Assembly (NCBI RefSeq): GCF_000003855.2
Contig: NW_003101681.1
Span: 2,611,893-2,675,892 of the forward strand
DNA length: 64,000 nucleotides
Reading direction: 5' to 3'
From: Blastomyces gilchristii SLH14081
Lineage: Eukaryota; Ascomycota; Eurotiomycetes; Onygenales; Ajellomycetaceae
Positions 12,142-25,574 of this stretch are shown piece after piece. The notes beneath the pieces are model-generated. The model did not search any database. It saw only the letters and a program-made list of their open reading frames with translations, and was not told the origin of the DNA. The position numbers and the translations under genes were made by a program. Position 1 is the first letter of the stretch. Every line of letters begins with the position of its first letter.

Positions 12142-15100
12142 GATGTGTGGATGTATGTGCAGAGAACGGCAGGATGATATGTGAAATATCAAATATATGT
12201 CGCGTTGGCTAAGGGCGAACCCTCGCGACTCGATCTCGAACGGGTTCGGTTTAATCAAAGATGGAGTTCGTAGGCTGATTCCGTTTCACACACACACACA
12301 CACACACTACCCGGTCTGTCGATATCGATATTGCGGTTCGGTTTAGTCTGCCTGGATAGTGTAAAGAAACAGGGACAGTCAACCGCAGTGCCAGAGACTT
12401 AACGGAGAGCGATGAGGTAGTTAAAAGGGGGTAGCAGCTGAGAGAAGTAGGCATTCGGCCCAAATGTCTTGGTAGGTTGTACAGTCCTTAAGAGGGGAAA
12501 AACGAGAGAAGACAGGGTTGTCGGTTCGCAGTGCAGTACACCCTTGGCAGGGCATCTGATGGGCTCGAAAATCACCGTTCGACAACAACAATAAATAAAT
12601 GAACGCAAAGCACAAAGAAGAAAAGAAACGGCAAAAGGGGAGACGGCCCATGGGCCTACAGAAATGGCCCTGTCCAGTCTCTGTCCCTCCTCCATTGATA
12701 TGAACCAATCAAGGTGAAAAATGGGCCCGGAGCCATTGTGCAGCCCGCCCAGAATAGAGCCCAAAGAAGGATGCATGATTGGCAAAAGTGCCAGAATGCA
12801 ACAATGCAGCTTGTCACTGGGCGGGGAAGGACATGCCCAGATTTTTGCTTGCGACGGGGATTGTAGGTGAGGCTAGGTAAGCCCTAGCAGCATATCGTAT
12901 CACACCGTCAACGAATGGCAAGCAGATCTGGTGCCTTGAAAAAACGTGCACTGCGCTCTGACTGGCCGAGTTTGAATGGCTGAAAGTGAAGAACCAAAAG
13001 CTGCTGCATAGCGATCCTAGCGTGACTGGCGTATTCAATTCGTTCAGAGCTCTGTCCACATAAGCGCCCGCGCGATGAGTGATCTCCCAGGCATGGACAG
13101 GCAAAATGCCAGGGAGGAAGAATTCTTTAGCGCCCGTGAGCTTCACCAGACCGAATTTCCGAGGAGGAGGGTTCTGGTCTTAAGTAGATGTTGAGATTCT
13201 TGAATATCGCAACTTCCAGAGCCAGACCAGAACTTGGGCGACAGCAAGGGTGGAAACCCAGGGCGTGTACGGAGACTTTGCAATTGTTAGTTGAGGGCCA
13301 TTCATGCACGGCGCGAAGGAGTCTTTCTTCATGCCTTTGAACAAAGATTTCACATCAGCAGCCTAGGAGTCAGACGCAGACAGCAGGAGCCGTAAGGGAG
13401 GATGAGCGCTCTAAACAATATCATCTTTGAAGAAGCATTAACTTACAGTAGACTTTTGGGGAGAAGATACTGCGAAAGCCGGGGATGAAAAAAAAAAAAA
13501 AGAAAACAAAGAAAACAAAGAAAAAAAGAAAATTAACTGAGAAACACAGAACCCCGGACAAACTGATCAAGACTGAAGAAGATCCCTTTGGTGAGGATAT
13601 TGAAGTTTGTTTATTCAACTACGGAGTAAATAAAAACGATTTACGGCTGCTAAGTTCATGCTTCAGATTGCCTCTACGCAGAATGTCTTCTACCTATAGA
13701 TCGGGAAAAGCAACTCTCATCAACGGATAGTCGTACCAAGCCAGATGACATACAGATTTTTCCTCGACATGTAAATGAAGTATAATATTTTAACAATCTG
13801 TTGCCTTCTGAATCAATGGAAGAGCGAGTTTTCAATTAACCGCCCTAATCAACCTCAATCCTACATCGACAACAGACATTGACTCCGGATATAAAAACGG
13901 ACCATCGATCTCTCGACTCTTCACTCTTGTTCCCATGTGTCCCCTCTGTCCAATTCTCCAATTCGCTACCCACCTGCGCACTACCCCGGATGCATCAAGT
14001 CAATGTTTCTGTGGGATTGTTGAAGAATGTTATATGTTATTGATCTGGCTGGCTACAAAAGAATTTTTATAACCATAAATGCAGCATTGCTGGTTCAAAG
14101 GAAAAGTCTAAGGGAAACGGGTGGGAATGCCAGTATGAAAAAAAAAAAAAAAAAAATGTCACAAATTTCGTTCCTCCGATAGTGAAAATGACCACATTAA
14201 TTTTCATATCTTCGCGGTCCTTTCTCGGTAGTTATCATAAATATGTTGATGTGCTTCCTTCACCATTCCCCTGCGATCCTTACGAGCCTAGCCATTTTGC
14301 TCAACTCCAAGGACGCCATCTTTGCATGTCCGATGGAGAGTGGCGGATAGGTCTTAATAGGGTTTCATCAACATTTCTTCGATAACTAACATCTCCGGAG
14401 GAGTGGTGCAAGACTGAACATTGATTAAGGCAGAAACGTACGAGAACATATTAAGCCCGAGAGAGTAAGCATTATTATTAGCCTTTGAGAGGGTAACAAC
14501 AGTAGACAAGGAGACAGAAAAGGACAATATTAATAAAGACTGTCATCTGCTAAAAAGTCAAGATCAGACATTTTCAAATACTTGTCAAAATTGACCTTGA
14601 TACAATATATCTTTTGAGTAAAGGACATTTGTGATCGATATAATAATATAATACCAACCAGCATGTCCGACAATTCTGACTGGTTCAGCAACAGAAGTTG
14701 GAAGCTTTGCAATCACACACATCGTCCATCATCAGTTGCCATGAGAAATGCCCAGCTAAACTAACTCTCAATTTTCTGATGATTTTTAATTGTTGTTGCA
14801 GAAGAGTGAGAAAGCCCTGAGGTCTGGTTATTCAGAGGTGGGGTTATACATATATACTGTACATGTACATGTACCTAGGTAGGTAGGTACCTAGTAGTAG
14901 CCTTAACTTTGCGACTTTAACAACTCGAACTAGGTATTTATTTACCATTGCCCATTAAAGGCTCAGTGATACAGATGCTCAGTGAAAAATAGTAGTGAAA
15001 GCAACAGACAAAACAGAAGTCATGCGCCGCTGGTTCCCCCCCCTCAATATATGCCAAGATAATAACAAAAATAAAAAGAACAAAATCATAGAAGAAAAGT

Positions 15101-15909
15101 CCTCAGATAAGAAACATGCTAGCTATAATACCAATAACATGGGAGTAGCAAGACACGAAGAAGCCCGAGGGGAAAAGAACAAGCGTGTGGGGTAAATATA
15201 ACAATAACAATACCAACAACAACAACGAAGAAGAAAAAGGGAGGACGTTGAAAACTGGAATAATGCAACATCGAAGGGGGTAGGCGCCGGTTGCAAAAAT
15301 GGAATGGGGAATGACAACCAACCAAGCCAACAAGGAGGAGAGAAAAGAGATAAAAAAGCCCAGTAACTTTTTGTATACCCTTCTCGCAGCTCGCTTCGCG
15401 TGTTGGTATCATATGCCGGTTTTTCCATCGTCGGGTATGGTGAACAGCACCATATAGTAAAAATAGTATAGTCATAGAATAGGAAGAAGTTCGTGTCGAG
15501 TTGGCAAAAAGGCGGCCAGAGTGGAAACGAAGGGGGAGAGCTAGCTAGCTAGCTATATGGTTTGTATAGACAATAATGAAAAAGAAGGAGAACGCTTATC
15601 TATCGTACAGTACAGGAAGGGAGAGGAAGACTCAAAGCCATTGTCCGTATTTATATCAATCAGGGAACAAAATCGTAAGGGGATTCGGTTGGGGTTTGGG
15701 GTATATAGTAGAAGAAATTGGCGAGAAGGGAAAGAGACGGATTTCTGAGCTATGGGGATAAAATAATCGTGAGTAATCTAGGTGGTCGGTCGGGTTGGGT
15801 ATCAGGAGAGTGTTTGTGCAGATGTCCATGTAGAGCATGATGTGTATGGAGCAATGAATAAATAGTGAAGGGCTTAGTTTGTCATTTTTCACTTCACTTT
15901 TCTTTCAAC
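12142..15909. other. Long intergenic region, no gene supported
   Basis: 3.8 kb upstream of the BIM1-like gene and downstream of the Cti6-like gene. It holds a CA run at 12287-12308, an A/AAG-rich tract at 13488-13540, a TACGGAGTA 9-mer at 13620-13628, an A-run at 14139-14156 and a self-complementary GTAC/CTAGGT cluster at 14857-14894. All frames are short and without recognisable similarity. The part to about 12700 is the likely promoter of the BIM1-like gene. Confidence 0.5.
12287..12308. repeat. (CA)n microsatellite
   Basis: An uninterrupted CA run about 150 bases upstream of the BIM1-like start codon. Confidence 0.9.
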
Positions 15910-18196
15910 TCACTTCTCTCCATACTTCCCAAACTCCTGTTGCCACTTGACAAGATTCCTCGTTAGGGCATCCATCATTTCAAGGCTCGTTAGATCCTTA
16001 AACTCCTTTTCCTTGGGCTGCGTGCTCCCATTTGTATCCACCTTTTCTGCCACATCAGTCGTAGCTTGATCACCGTGAGTATGGTCGCCATTGGCTATTT
16101 GCGCTGCAGCCGCCTTCACTCCAGACGCCAGCTCTCCGCCAGTCCCGCTGATCTGTTCTGGGCTAGAAGCCAAGTCGAGCTGTAATTGCGATATGAATTC
16201 AAGAATGGCCGCAACACGCCTCTTCATCTCGTTCATCGTGGTACGTTGCGGGTTCATATATCGTGGTTTACTAGGTTTTCCAGATTCCCCGCCGTTAAGG
16301 TAGACACCATTTGCTCCAAGTTGGCCACCTGTAGGGGATTCGCCTGTCCCAGTGTCTCGAGATTGGCCCCGACGAGGAGAGTTGATACTGCCGGTGATGT
16401 CGTTGCCGTTTACCGAGTCGCGGTCTCGAGTATACTGATTTCGACCTAGTCGACCGCGGCGGGCTGGGGGACGACCCGTTTTGCGGGTCAAAGGTTTTGT
16501 GCTGGATGGCTCGTTTATGACGCTGGACGTGTCAGGGGTGGATTGGGTGATAGTGGGAGGAACCGAGCCCGTCTTTGTTGGCGAGACTGTCTCGGAAGGT
16601 TCTTCATCTGTCATTTCTGCATGGTTAATGATGGGTCCGTCGCGGCATGCGAAAGTGCGATATAACCACTCACCATCTTTCCTGCGATCTGAGCGACTCT
16701 TTCGTCGGTTTATAGGCTCTGCTGTCTCCTTTTCTGGCTCTTTGTCCGTAGTTTGAGCTTCCCTCTCTCGCTGGATTCTAGCCACGCCTCTAGTCTTTCT
16801 ATTCCCATTGCCTTCGAGAGAAGTACTGGTGTTGGGTTTGCTTTCGTCATCTGACGGTGGGTGGGATACAGAGTTGCTATGTTTTGAAAGAGATGAGGCA
16901 GGAGACCCGGTACGTTGGCGCTTCGCAGCGTGCTTATTCCTGTTGTGCGACTGTGAGTTAGCAGCTTGTACGGTACCAAGGAAAATAAAATACCTCCACT
17001 TCCAAGAGCGTTAACATACGCTTCGCTGTCGCTTCGACTTCGTTTGCCTCTACGGCTTCCAAGGTCGTCAGTGATTGATTTGGTGTCTTCCTTGCTCTCC
17101 TCAATCGCTCGCCGCAGCTGTTCCTCGTCATAGGCAGCATCACGGCTATTCATAGTCGAGCGGCGCTTGGTGCTGAGGGGCCCTGAACTGCTGCGGGTCT
17201 TTTTATCCTTTGGGTTTCGGGAACTGTCGAGGGAGGAGGATCTAGAGGAGGATGAGGACGACGAGCCAACCACTGGTAGATAGCGAGACGATTTTTGGCT
17301 GCCTGATCGTAAGCGCGAGGTCCACATCTTCGAAGATGACAATAGGAAATGAAAATGAGTTGTACAGAAGGAATTAAAATAAAATGAAACAATTTTATTC
17401 TTTGCATTTCAGTGTAGTTTTTGGGGAAGGGACTCGAAAAGGAAGAGTGGTGGTGGTTATTTTGAGCGCACAAGTGGGCGAACGCCTCAAAATACGCAAC
17501 AATCGGAGGGTAGTGAATGAGATAACATCCAAAAGGTGAATAAAAACCCGGGTGACGGGATAAAGGGAACAACTCAGTTTTCACTCACCCATTCGAAGCT
17601 GTAATGATCTTGTGTAGGTCTTTCCGACATTCTTCACAGAAGTATTCATCAGGACTCGATGCCACTTCCATGATCCCCACGCAGCCTCCATGCTGCCAGA
17701 CCTTACAGGAGTCGCATTGGATGAACAAGCTCCCAGGCTCGTCGGACTGCATGTCCTCAGCTGAACCTGAAGCTCCCTGGGTCGAGTCCTCCTTCATACC
17801 CTGTTTTGTGGCGCTAGCGCTGCCTGCGTCCTGGTAGATCAGCGGAAGCCCAGGGTAGTCCTGCTGCCCACAGAGACATCTAGTTATTTCTTCTTCATCC
17901 CCCTCTTCTTCATCATATCCATCGCCCGGAGCTTGGAGGGCATCGTCTGGTTCGCCGTTGTTTCGGCCTCGATGGCGATGCCGCGTTTGTGGGAGGTCGG
18001 ATCTAGCGTTTGGCTCGAGGTCATCGGTGGACTCGGAGCGTTGGATGGAGGGTCTGCGGGGGGAAGAGATTATGTTATTGGAGCGCGTGCTCCTTTCGGC
18101 ACGGCTGAGTGAGTTTGACGAACTGGATGAGTTTGTGTGCTGCATTGCGGCGGATGGTTGGGATGTTCGAGCGCGAGAGGAACGACGTGGAGTCAT
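15910..18196 (-). CDS. cti6: PHD-finger protein, Cti6-like (Rpd3L histone deacetylase complex)
   Basis: Exons 18196-17589, 17298-17016, 16950-16674 and 16616-15910 give about 624 residues. Exon 1 carries a basic Ser-rich start, an acidic patch (DEEEGDEEE, about 94-103) and a PHD finger with C107, C109, C161, C164, H169, C172, C187 and C190. A long insert separates the second and third ligands. Downstream come SSRYLP, KRRSTMNSR, acidic/basic low-complexity sequence, TGRPPARRGRLGRNQYTRD and a C-terminal helical block ending WQQEFGKYGEK. This order matches fungal relatives of yeast Cti6, a PHD subunit of Rpd3L that relieves Tup1-Ssn6 repression. The second intron (17015-16951) is the least certain: the strong GTATTT donor at 16993 is out of phase, so the GTTAAC donor was taken. 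Intron 3 is 57 nt, in frame and free of stops. Confidence 0.85.
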
Positions 18197-20700
18197 GACT
18201 GAATGGATCTATCTCCTGCTGCAATGCAACTTGCGAACACAGCCTTCTAGCAAAACATAGAGATGCCAGAAGCCGTCACGATGTCAATTTTCTTGTCGAA
18301 GATAAAATAGAATGGCCGTTCGGTGTGAAAACGAGTAGCTGCTTTATTGGGGGCGGGATGTGGTTTTGGTTTGGGGTTGTTCGTAGCTAGGGGAGCTGGA
18401 CTGGCAATTGGAAGCAGATTTGGTAGATCAAAAAAGAGAGCAATACCTCCAGATATACCATAGATGTCAACCTGAAGCGCTACATGCTCTGAAGAGGTCA
18501 GGGTGGAGGGAGTGGCCGATAGTTAGCGTGAGGGTTGAGGAGAAGATGCAAAGGAAAAGAGCGGGCGAGAGAGAGCGAAACCTTGGTCGGTCCAGCGAGG
18601 GTTCGCTAGTCCTCGTTCTTCCCCGCGCGCCCACGCCTGCGCCAACATTCCAACACCACGCGCCTTTAATTAATCAATTATTTTTGCTGGACTCGTACAC
18701 CATTATCTTGACGCTGCGATGACCACGCCGCAGCAGCCATATTATGATAGTTGATTACAATCTCCAGAGCAGCAGATGGCGTTTCTCTTCTCTTGGCCCT
18801 CGGCAGGCTTCTGAGTATTTGGTACTCCGTTGACCGTGACTTCTCCTGCGCTGATTTGAAAAATATGCACAAAAGTGCCAAATCTCTGCAGGACTTGAGC
18901 TACATACCTCCGTCTCGTCTTCTCCTATTAATTGCTTTGTCTACACTAACAATTACGAGACAGCCTCCGGCATGGATAATATGTTCCGCTCTACGCTGAC
19001 CTTGGGACATCCATGTACATGTCTAGCAGATTGCTCTCATCGATACAGCAGTATTGAAACTAGTGCGATGTAATGTTGGATGACATTGATCCTGTTACCT
19101 AGTGCTGCTGTCTCTCTAATACTATTGAAGTACATTCTAGAGCTCCCATGTGCCGGATCCCACCCACTTCGAAATCGAGTTCGTTGCCCTCTATATCCTT
19201 CTTCCAGGATTTGGAGCCCAGTGATTAGTACAACCAGAGTGGACAGGTTGAAAACACGCCAGGGTTTCCTGGGTTATCATACGATATATACCCGCACGGC
19301 GGAAGATTAGCTGGGTATATATGGAGGACAACTTGCAGATGGCATACGGACAAGGCGGGCTGCTGGTAAAGTCGGACTACATGGCCAAGACGAGACTTTC
19401 TGGTGCGTCATCCGCGGTTGATACCGAAATAAGAAGCTAATAGGTTCATCCCGGCCAAAGCAACTGGCTCGCGCCCTCTCATTCAGGTGAAAAAGGATGG
19501 ACATGGGAAGTTGTACTGGACCTCTTCAAGCACCAAAACCTCTACATGCCGCGTAAGAGACTCGCCTCGCGAACAATTTCTGTTTTGCAAATATCTGGAT
19601 TTTAATTGGAGAGTGAGGGAACATATCCAAGACTGCTCCATGTGAGCGTATGGCTCCAACGGGCGCTGGTAATCTTCAGCTCATATCGCTCAGTAGCCCA
19701 GCCCAAGAAAACCGGCGGATCGTGTGTCCCCATTGGCCGTGTATTGTTGGCATTTTGCTGTCCTCTTTTCCCCCTTTCCCCTTTGACTGCTGGGTATAGG
19801 GAGAACACGTATCTGGGAAGGATGAAAAGTTTGTTGAGATGGAAACTTTGCCACGACAACGGGTGCTGCTGACATACTTGGAACGGGGTATTTTGGGGAA
19901 TACACAGATTGTAGACGCGCACCAACGTAGATAGGTAGACATATATGTTAGATACCTGTAAAAGAAACCAACCGGTGAAGCAAATAACCCAAGTCATACA
20001 AGCATCTCCCCGTTCGTGATGCCAGGACTGCCGTTGCTGGTGTGGTGTCGTTATGTCTGCTCGAATTGGATTCGGAATTCTGAGGCGGCTTCCCAAAGCG
20101 GCTAGTGCGGCTGCCGTCTTTAGTTACCGTGGACCGTTCAAGGGTTGCCAGCGCCAGAAAGCTCAACACTCAATTACATCGACCTCACCAACGACCACGC
20201 TTCCTCCCAGTGCCGACAACCAACAACTCGCCAGTGTTCTTTGCCCTACCTATAAAGGATCTCAGTCTTGACTTCACGCCCCGTCGATTAGCTTGTTGGA
20301 TTCAGCTGTATTATTGGAAATATATACACGCATTATATATTACACCCAGGGCCTGCATTCCTTTTGCCCGTCGACTTGTGGATCCCTTGTCCATATTTGT
20401 CATCTCATCTTTCCTCTTCGTTCTGGGCAAGTTCTCTCCGATCTCTCCTCTGCTAAGACATAGGTTTATCTGCATATATCTGTTTACTGGATGGACCCTG
20501 GGCTATTCAAGTTCTACGGAAACTAAGTGCTAACATCGTGGTTCTCCAGTTCGATTTTGGCTTGTCTCTCTCATTCGATACTTTCCCCCTCCCAGTTCCA
20601 ACCTGAAAGTCGTCCCCCGAAACACACATTATCGCAACGGCATCTTGAAACCGAGCAAACCTGGATATCTTGTCTAAACTTGGATTCACGAGGTTGGAAA
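18197..20700. other. Divergent intergenic region between the 18196 and 20701 genes
   Basis: 2.5 kb between two divergent genes, holding both promoters. No frame has recognisable similarity. Pyrimidine-rich sequence from about 20390 to 20700 looks like the leader of the plus-strand gene. A CTAAC followed by TCTCCAG at 20532-20550 could be the 3' end of a 5'-UTR intron, which cannot be confirmed without transcripts. Confidence 0.5.
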
Positions 20701-22764
20701 ATGGCTGCTACACTGAGTATGTCACCTCCACTCTAGTTGACCACCGTATGCCTGATCTTCGGGTGGTGATGTGCTGTCCTCAGGTTTGGTGGGAAGGGCA
20801 AAAAAATAAAATAAAATAAAATAAAAAACTGAAAATCATTTCCCACTCCTCCTGGCCCGGGGAGCTTTATGGGAAACCAACGCAAATTCACTTACTGCAA
20901 TTTTGTGATCTTTGGATGCTGATGCGGTCATCACGTAGGCGGGACGTACACTTCCGCTCCTGACACTCCGTCTCCAGTGTTTCCAGATCGTTTGATCCGC
21001 CCCCTACCGAAGCGTCCTATCCGCTCTCGCTTATCCCACGAGGCTGCTGAGTCTATACTTTACCCACCTGCCCCGCCTGCCACCCAGGTTTTCTATGGTT
21101 CATATTCTGGCAATGGTGATGTCGTTAACGATGCCAAGGTTTACGTGCAACAGACTAATTACGGCCACGAACAAAGTCCTGAAGGTGACCACCACCATCC
21201 ATATGATGATGGCGTAGATAGTGGTGATGAAGACGGCCCCGTGGTTGTCCGTCGGAGCGGAGGTTTTCATCGATCGTCCTTGTCCCCCACGGGCGAAAAC
21301 CGCCAGAAATACGCCAAGCATCTGGAAGACACTCCTACCAAAACCTCTTCGTCTGGGCCCGACGGCTATGATGCTTTTGAGAACACGAACAATAAAAAGA
21401 AAAGGAAAATCCCGACGTCCGGTAATCCTGGAAACCATTCGAACCTATCTGCCGATATGATGACACTGGGAATTTCGTCGAATGGTGGGAGTACTGCGTC
21501 TCTAGATGACGGGAGCGGTACTGGCTCGTATTACGGAACTGGGAATCCCGCTTCGCCCGCGGGGAATGGCATATCAGGGCCCGGACGAGGACGTTATGGG
21601 AGGAATGTTAGCCGTACAGTCAGCGGAAGGACGCCTCTCGCTACCCATAACCCGAATGCTTGGTTGGGAGGCCGATCCGGAACAGGGCGCAAGGAAGTTA
21701 CAACTCCTCTTGGCCAAGAATCAATTGGTATAGCTTGACTTTCAGTATTCATTGTTGAGAACGGGAAAAAATATGCTGACAAAAAAGTCCAAGGTGAATA
21801 CCCGAACCATTCTGACCAGGGCATCATATCTGCGGCAATAGCCAATGCGGCCGCACTTTCTTCATCGGCGCCACAGGGGCAAGATAATACGAGCTTATTA
21901 GACCAGACAAGAAAGCCCTCCCCAACCAAGACACAATTCACCTTCACCTGCGAATCGGATTCGTCCAAAGGGATGGCCTGGCAAACCCAGAATTCCTATT
22001 CAATTCAACAGCAACATCGGGCGAGCAGTCAGCCACTTTCTGCAATGGCACCTGGTCAAAGGGGTTTCTCTACTCAGGGGACGCAGACGAGCCCGAACAT
22101 GGCGTCTCAAACAAATCACCAAGGCCAGGCACAAACCCAGCACGCGTCGCAAAGCGCAGGACAAAACGCCATTCCGGGCAAAAAATCACGACGGTCCCCC
22201 AGCAGCATATATGCCTTGGCGGCTCGTCAACGTCGGCTACAGCAACAATACGCAAACCTCCACCACCCCCCGAACATTGACGAGATTTGGATATGTGAGT
22301 TCTGCGAGTATGAAAGCATATTTGGCCGGCCGCCGGAGGCATTGATCAGACAATATGAAATTAAAGACCGGAAGGAGCGCCGGCGGCTTGCAGAGAAGAG
22401 GAGGCTGCTCGAAAAGGCTAAGATGAAAGGTCGCAAGGGTAAAAAGGCAACCAAGAATGCTGCAAAGGCCGCAGCTGCACATGCGCAGCAATCGGTAGCT
22501 GCACATCAGCAAGGATATGACCGACAACACCACCCCGGGGGCGACCACGACCCCACAGGCCAAGGAGGAGGGTATGATGATAATTATATAGGTGATGAGT
22601 ACGAAGACGAAGTTTCAGCACAACACGCACACGCTGCTCCTTCCGTACCTCCGCCTAGTGCGGCCAAACAAGCAGTGCCCGCCAGCAATCAACCTAAAGC
22701 AGCTGCAGGGAGTACCACATCGGGCAAAGGTGTAGCCGGGGGCGGAACGGTGCATACTGGGTGA
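20701..22764 (+). CDS. Conserved fungal protein with CxxC/basic C-terminal block, function unknown
   Basis: Exons 20701-20716, 20939-21727 and 21794-22764 give 591 residues. The 16-nt first exon (MAATL plus one base) is joined through GTATGT...GTAG to GTYTSAPDTPSPVFPDRLIRPLPKR. The middle is low-complexity, with a DSGDEDGP acidic patch, the conserved-looking DAFENTNNKKKRKIP (a possible nuclear signal) and Gly/Ser-rich sequence. The most ordered part is residues about 400-480: KKSRRSPSSIYALAARQRR, then IWICEFCEYE with C436 and C439, then a charged helix (EIKDRKERRRLAEKRRLLEKAKMKGRKGKK). I recognise this block as conserved in Eurotiomycetes but know no function. Only one CxxC pair is visible, so a zinc finger is not established. 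The tail is Gln/His/Gly-rich. Confidence 0.85.
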
Positions 22765-23827
22765 TGGCTCGCGGTGTGGCGTGGCATCCCTAGGCATGCG
22801 CAGATGTTGTCTGGATACTTTTTTGGACGAGACAAGTCGGAAATGATATTTCAATCCAACACCACCCCGTCACCTTCCACCTCCTCCACCCCCTCCTCCC
22901 ACTGTCCCAAAGAAGGACCTCCAGAGCGATCACGTTGTCCTCCGCTGCGCCACATTGTCCCCTTCCCATCACCCTCCCTCCCCATATTTGTTATGGGGAG
23001 TGCCTTTCTCTTTTACTTTTTGTTTTACTTACCCCATTATTCATTCCCCATAGATAACTAACTAGATAACGTTACCCTTTTCTCTTCTTTTTCATTCCCT
23101 TTTTTCCTTTTGTTTCTTTCCCTTCCCTCCTGCACAGAAATGCTTTTTTAGGTTTTGTTGTATGGCATGAACCATCACCCGCTCATATTATTTACCATCA
23201 TCATGCTGTCGGTTTTGTACGTCTCTTTTCTTCATTTATTTATGGATCCCTTGTCTTGGTCAATTGGTCATCACATCACCTCGTTCTTGCATGGCATTTG
23301 ACCTTTCCACCCCTTATTTAATTACACTAAATCCTTCCCCCCTTCCCCCCCCCTTCCCCGTCTCCATTTTGGAACATTGGTATTTTGTTGGTTTGTCTCA
23401 CCCCCTTTTTATGTACTCTTGTAGGTACTATCCTGAACACACCCACACACCCACACACCCACACATACCTGCGCACAAACACACAGCAGGGGTATTTGTT
23501 TTTCTGGTTTCATCAGCGCATCCATACACGCCCATTTGCAGAGATTCCATGGCCCTTGAAGCTTTTTTGTCATATGACTTTAGCGACCATTTTGACATTT
23601 TTGGCGGAACGAAACGAGTGGAGTGCGTGTATTCCCATTTTTTTTTAAAACCAGGAGAAAGAAAAGAAAAGAAAAAGAAAGTTATAAGCTCTTGTATACG
23701 CTTGTACCGCTCTATCAAAGCAGACCGGTGAAGCGAGTGAGAGGTTTTTAAGAATATGGAGATAAGAGAATTGATCATCGCCTAGTTAATTCTTTACAGT
23801 GCCTTTGCTAGGCTCTTCTTTTCGTTT

Positions 23828-23829
<2 letters not shown>

Positions 23830-23861
<32 letters not shown>
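23830..23861. repeat. Poly(T) tract of about 32 bases
   Basis: A nearly pure T run in intergenic DNA, extending into CT-rich sequence. Confidence 0.9.
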
Positions 23862-24105
23862 CTCTCCTTTTTTCCTCATCTCTAGCTTCCCCCGGTCCAT
23901 CGATCTTGAATAGTTCTTCCATGTCTATTTTTATTGTTGGATCATGGAGAGAATGGGATGAAGGAGCCAAACGCTCGCAGGGCGAGCCTGGGATAAGCCA
24001 ATGACATATTATGGCCCGGAGTCCGCAGCCAGCGAGCGGCTCATGGTCCCAGGCAGAGTCAGCCATTATGGAAACTAAGGAAGGGCTTGGTAGTTAGGCC
24101 GGATC

Positions 24106-24135
24106 GGGTTGGGTCGGGTTGGGTCGGGTTGGGGG
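24106..24135 (+). other. Strong G-quadruplex motif, tandem GGGTTGGGTC
   Basis: Six G-runs of at least three bases, each separated by two-base loops (TT or TC alternately). It arises from about three tandem copies of GGGTTGGGTC. Confidence 0.75.
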
Positions 24136-24348
24136 TGATCTGGGATGATGGGATGAATGCGTAAGGGACGGGAAACGCAAGATTCGAGTCGAGAGGGTTG
24201 GGGATTGGGAGATGGAATTGGAGCTGGAGCTGGAGCTGGAGAGGGGAAATCCCCAGTGCCCAAAGAAGCGGGAAGAAAGGAAGAAACTAGATCTTCTACA
24301 ACTCAAATAAGTGAATAAATATATAAATAAAAGAGGGAGCAAGGAAGG

Positions 24349-24372
24349 AAGCAAGCAAGCAAGCAAGCAAGC
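24349..24372. repeat. (AAGC)n microsatellite
   Basis: About six tandem AAGC units, preceded by GGAA repeats. Confidence 0.85.
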
Positions 24373-24913
24373 TTTTAGGCTTGTTCTTCATATCCTCCTT
24401 TTCGCTATGTAGTTGAGTGATATAATAATCTCTTGGTTTCTGTTCGTTTGGCAGACAGAACCTTGCATGGGGATTGTTGACTTCGCAAAGCATAAGGTAG
24501 AGTGAAAAGATGTATAAGTTGAAAAAGAAATAAGAAGAATGAGTGAATAAGAAAGAGAAAAAAAAAAGAAAAGAAAAGAAAGAAAGAAAGAATGGGAGAG
24601 AGGGTGAACAGTGAATCACTGTCAACAGGAAAATACCCATTCTCGCTTGTCAACTTATGTCCCATCCCAGGCTTCGGTGGGCGTTAAATAATAACATTAG
24701 TTATAGGGAGGAAGAATCAATTGAATTGTGGAAGAGTTAATAACTAAATAACTTAAGTTGTTGCATCTCCAAGGTTGTTTGTTTCATGAAGCAGCTTTCA
24801 CAATAATCCTCACTCTACCAGCCAATTATTAGACAGATAAATACACTATTATTTATTCCATCTGAAACTTCTTTGCCGCCAGCAGAACTTGTTCACCATC
24901 CCAAGGCGCGTAA

Positions 24914-24940
24914 CATCATCATCATCATCATCATCATCAT
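24914..24940. repeat. (ATC)n microsatellite
   Basis: About nine tandem ATC units in intergenic DNA. Confidence 0.9.
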
Positions 24941-25538
24941 ATTCCCCCCCGCTGGCTGTGGCCTAGTCGCCGGGCGCTAATCAAATCACCTTCGACTTTT
25001 TGTATCCGCAGCTCACAGCCAACCGATGCTGTCTCCAACTCCAGGACCACAAACAGCTTCTGTTTCTTTCTTTAGCATCTTCGCATCTGCGATCTACCGG
25101 ATGTTCTTCAGTTGCTGCAAGCTGCAACTGGGGAGGAGAGCGGGGGATTGGATTGTCCGTTCTGTTTCATGTTAGACACGATTTGCTTTTTAACATGGTT
25201 TCAATGTGTTTTTTTTTTATTATTATTATTTTTATTTCAATATATGTACATTACTTTTTGCCCTTGAAGCGGGAGAACTTGGACATTCAAAGCATGATTC
25301 GCTCCTGTTACACGCTCTGGCGCTGGAGATATCTTTGTTTTACCTGCAACTGTCTGGATATCAACTTACAAGATATATAAAGATCCCGCTCTGCGCTGGA
25401 TTCAGACTCTCTTTGATTCCTTCAGGAAACAAATTCATCATTGTATCAGAAATCTTCTCTCTTTGTCCCTTTTTTTTTTTTTTTTTTTCCCTTTTCCTCT
25501 TTCTCTTTTTCTCTTCTGTCTCTCTGTCTATTTCTCTT

Positions 25539-25542
<4 letters not shown>

Positions 25543-25570
<28 letters not shown>
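25543..25570. repeat. (TC)n microsatellite
   Basis: A CT dinucleotide run within a larger pyrimidine-rich stretch (25465-25570). Confidence 0.9.

Positions 25571-25574
<4 letters not shown>

Noticed and set aside
16940..16993. Alternative Cti6-like intron 2 with the stronger GTATTT donor at 16993
   Set aside because: With every nearby AG it changes the reading frame and loses the following AAKRQR block. The donor at 17015 keeps phase.
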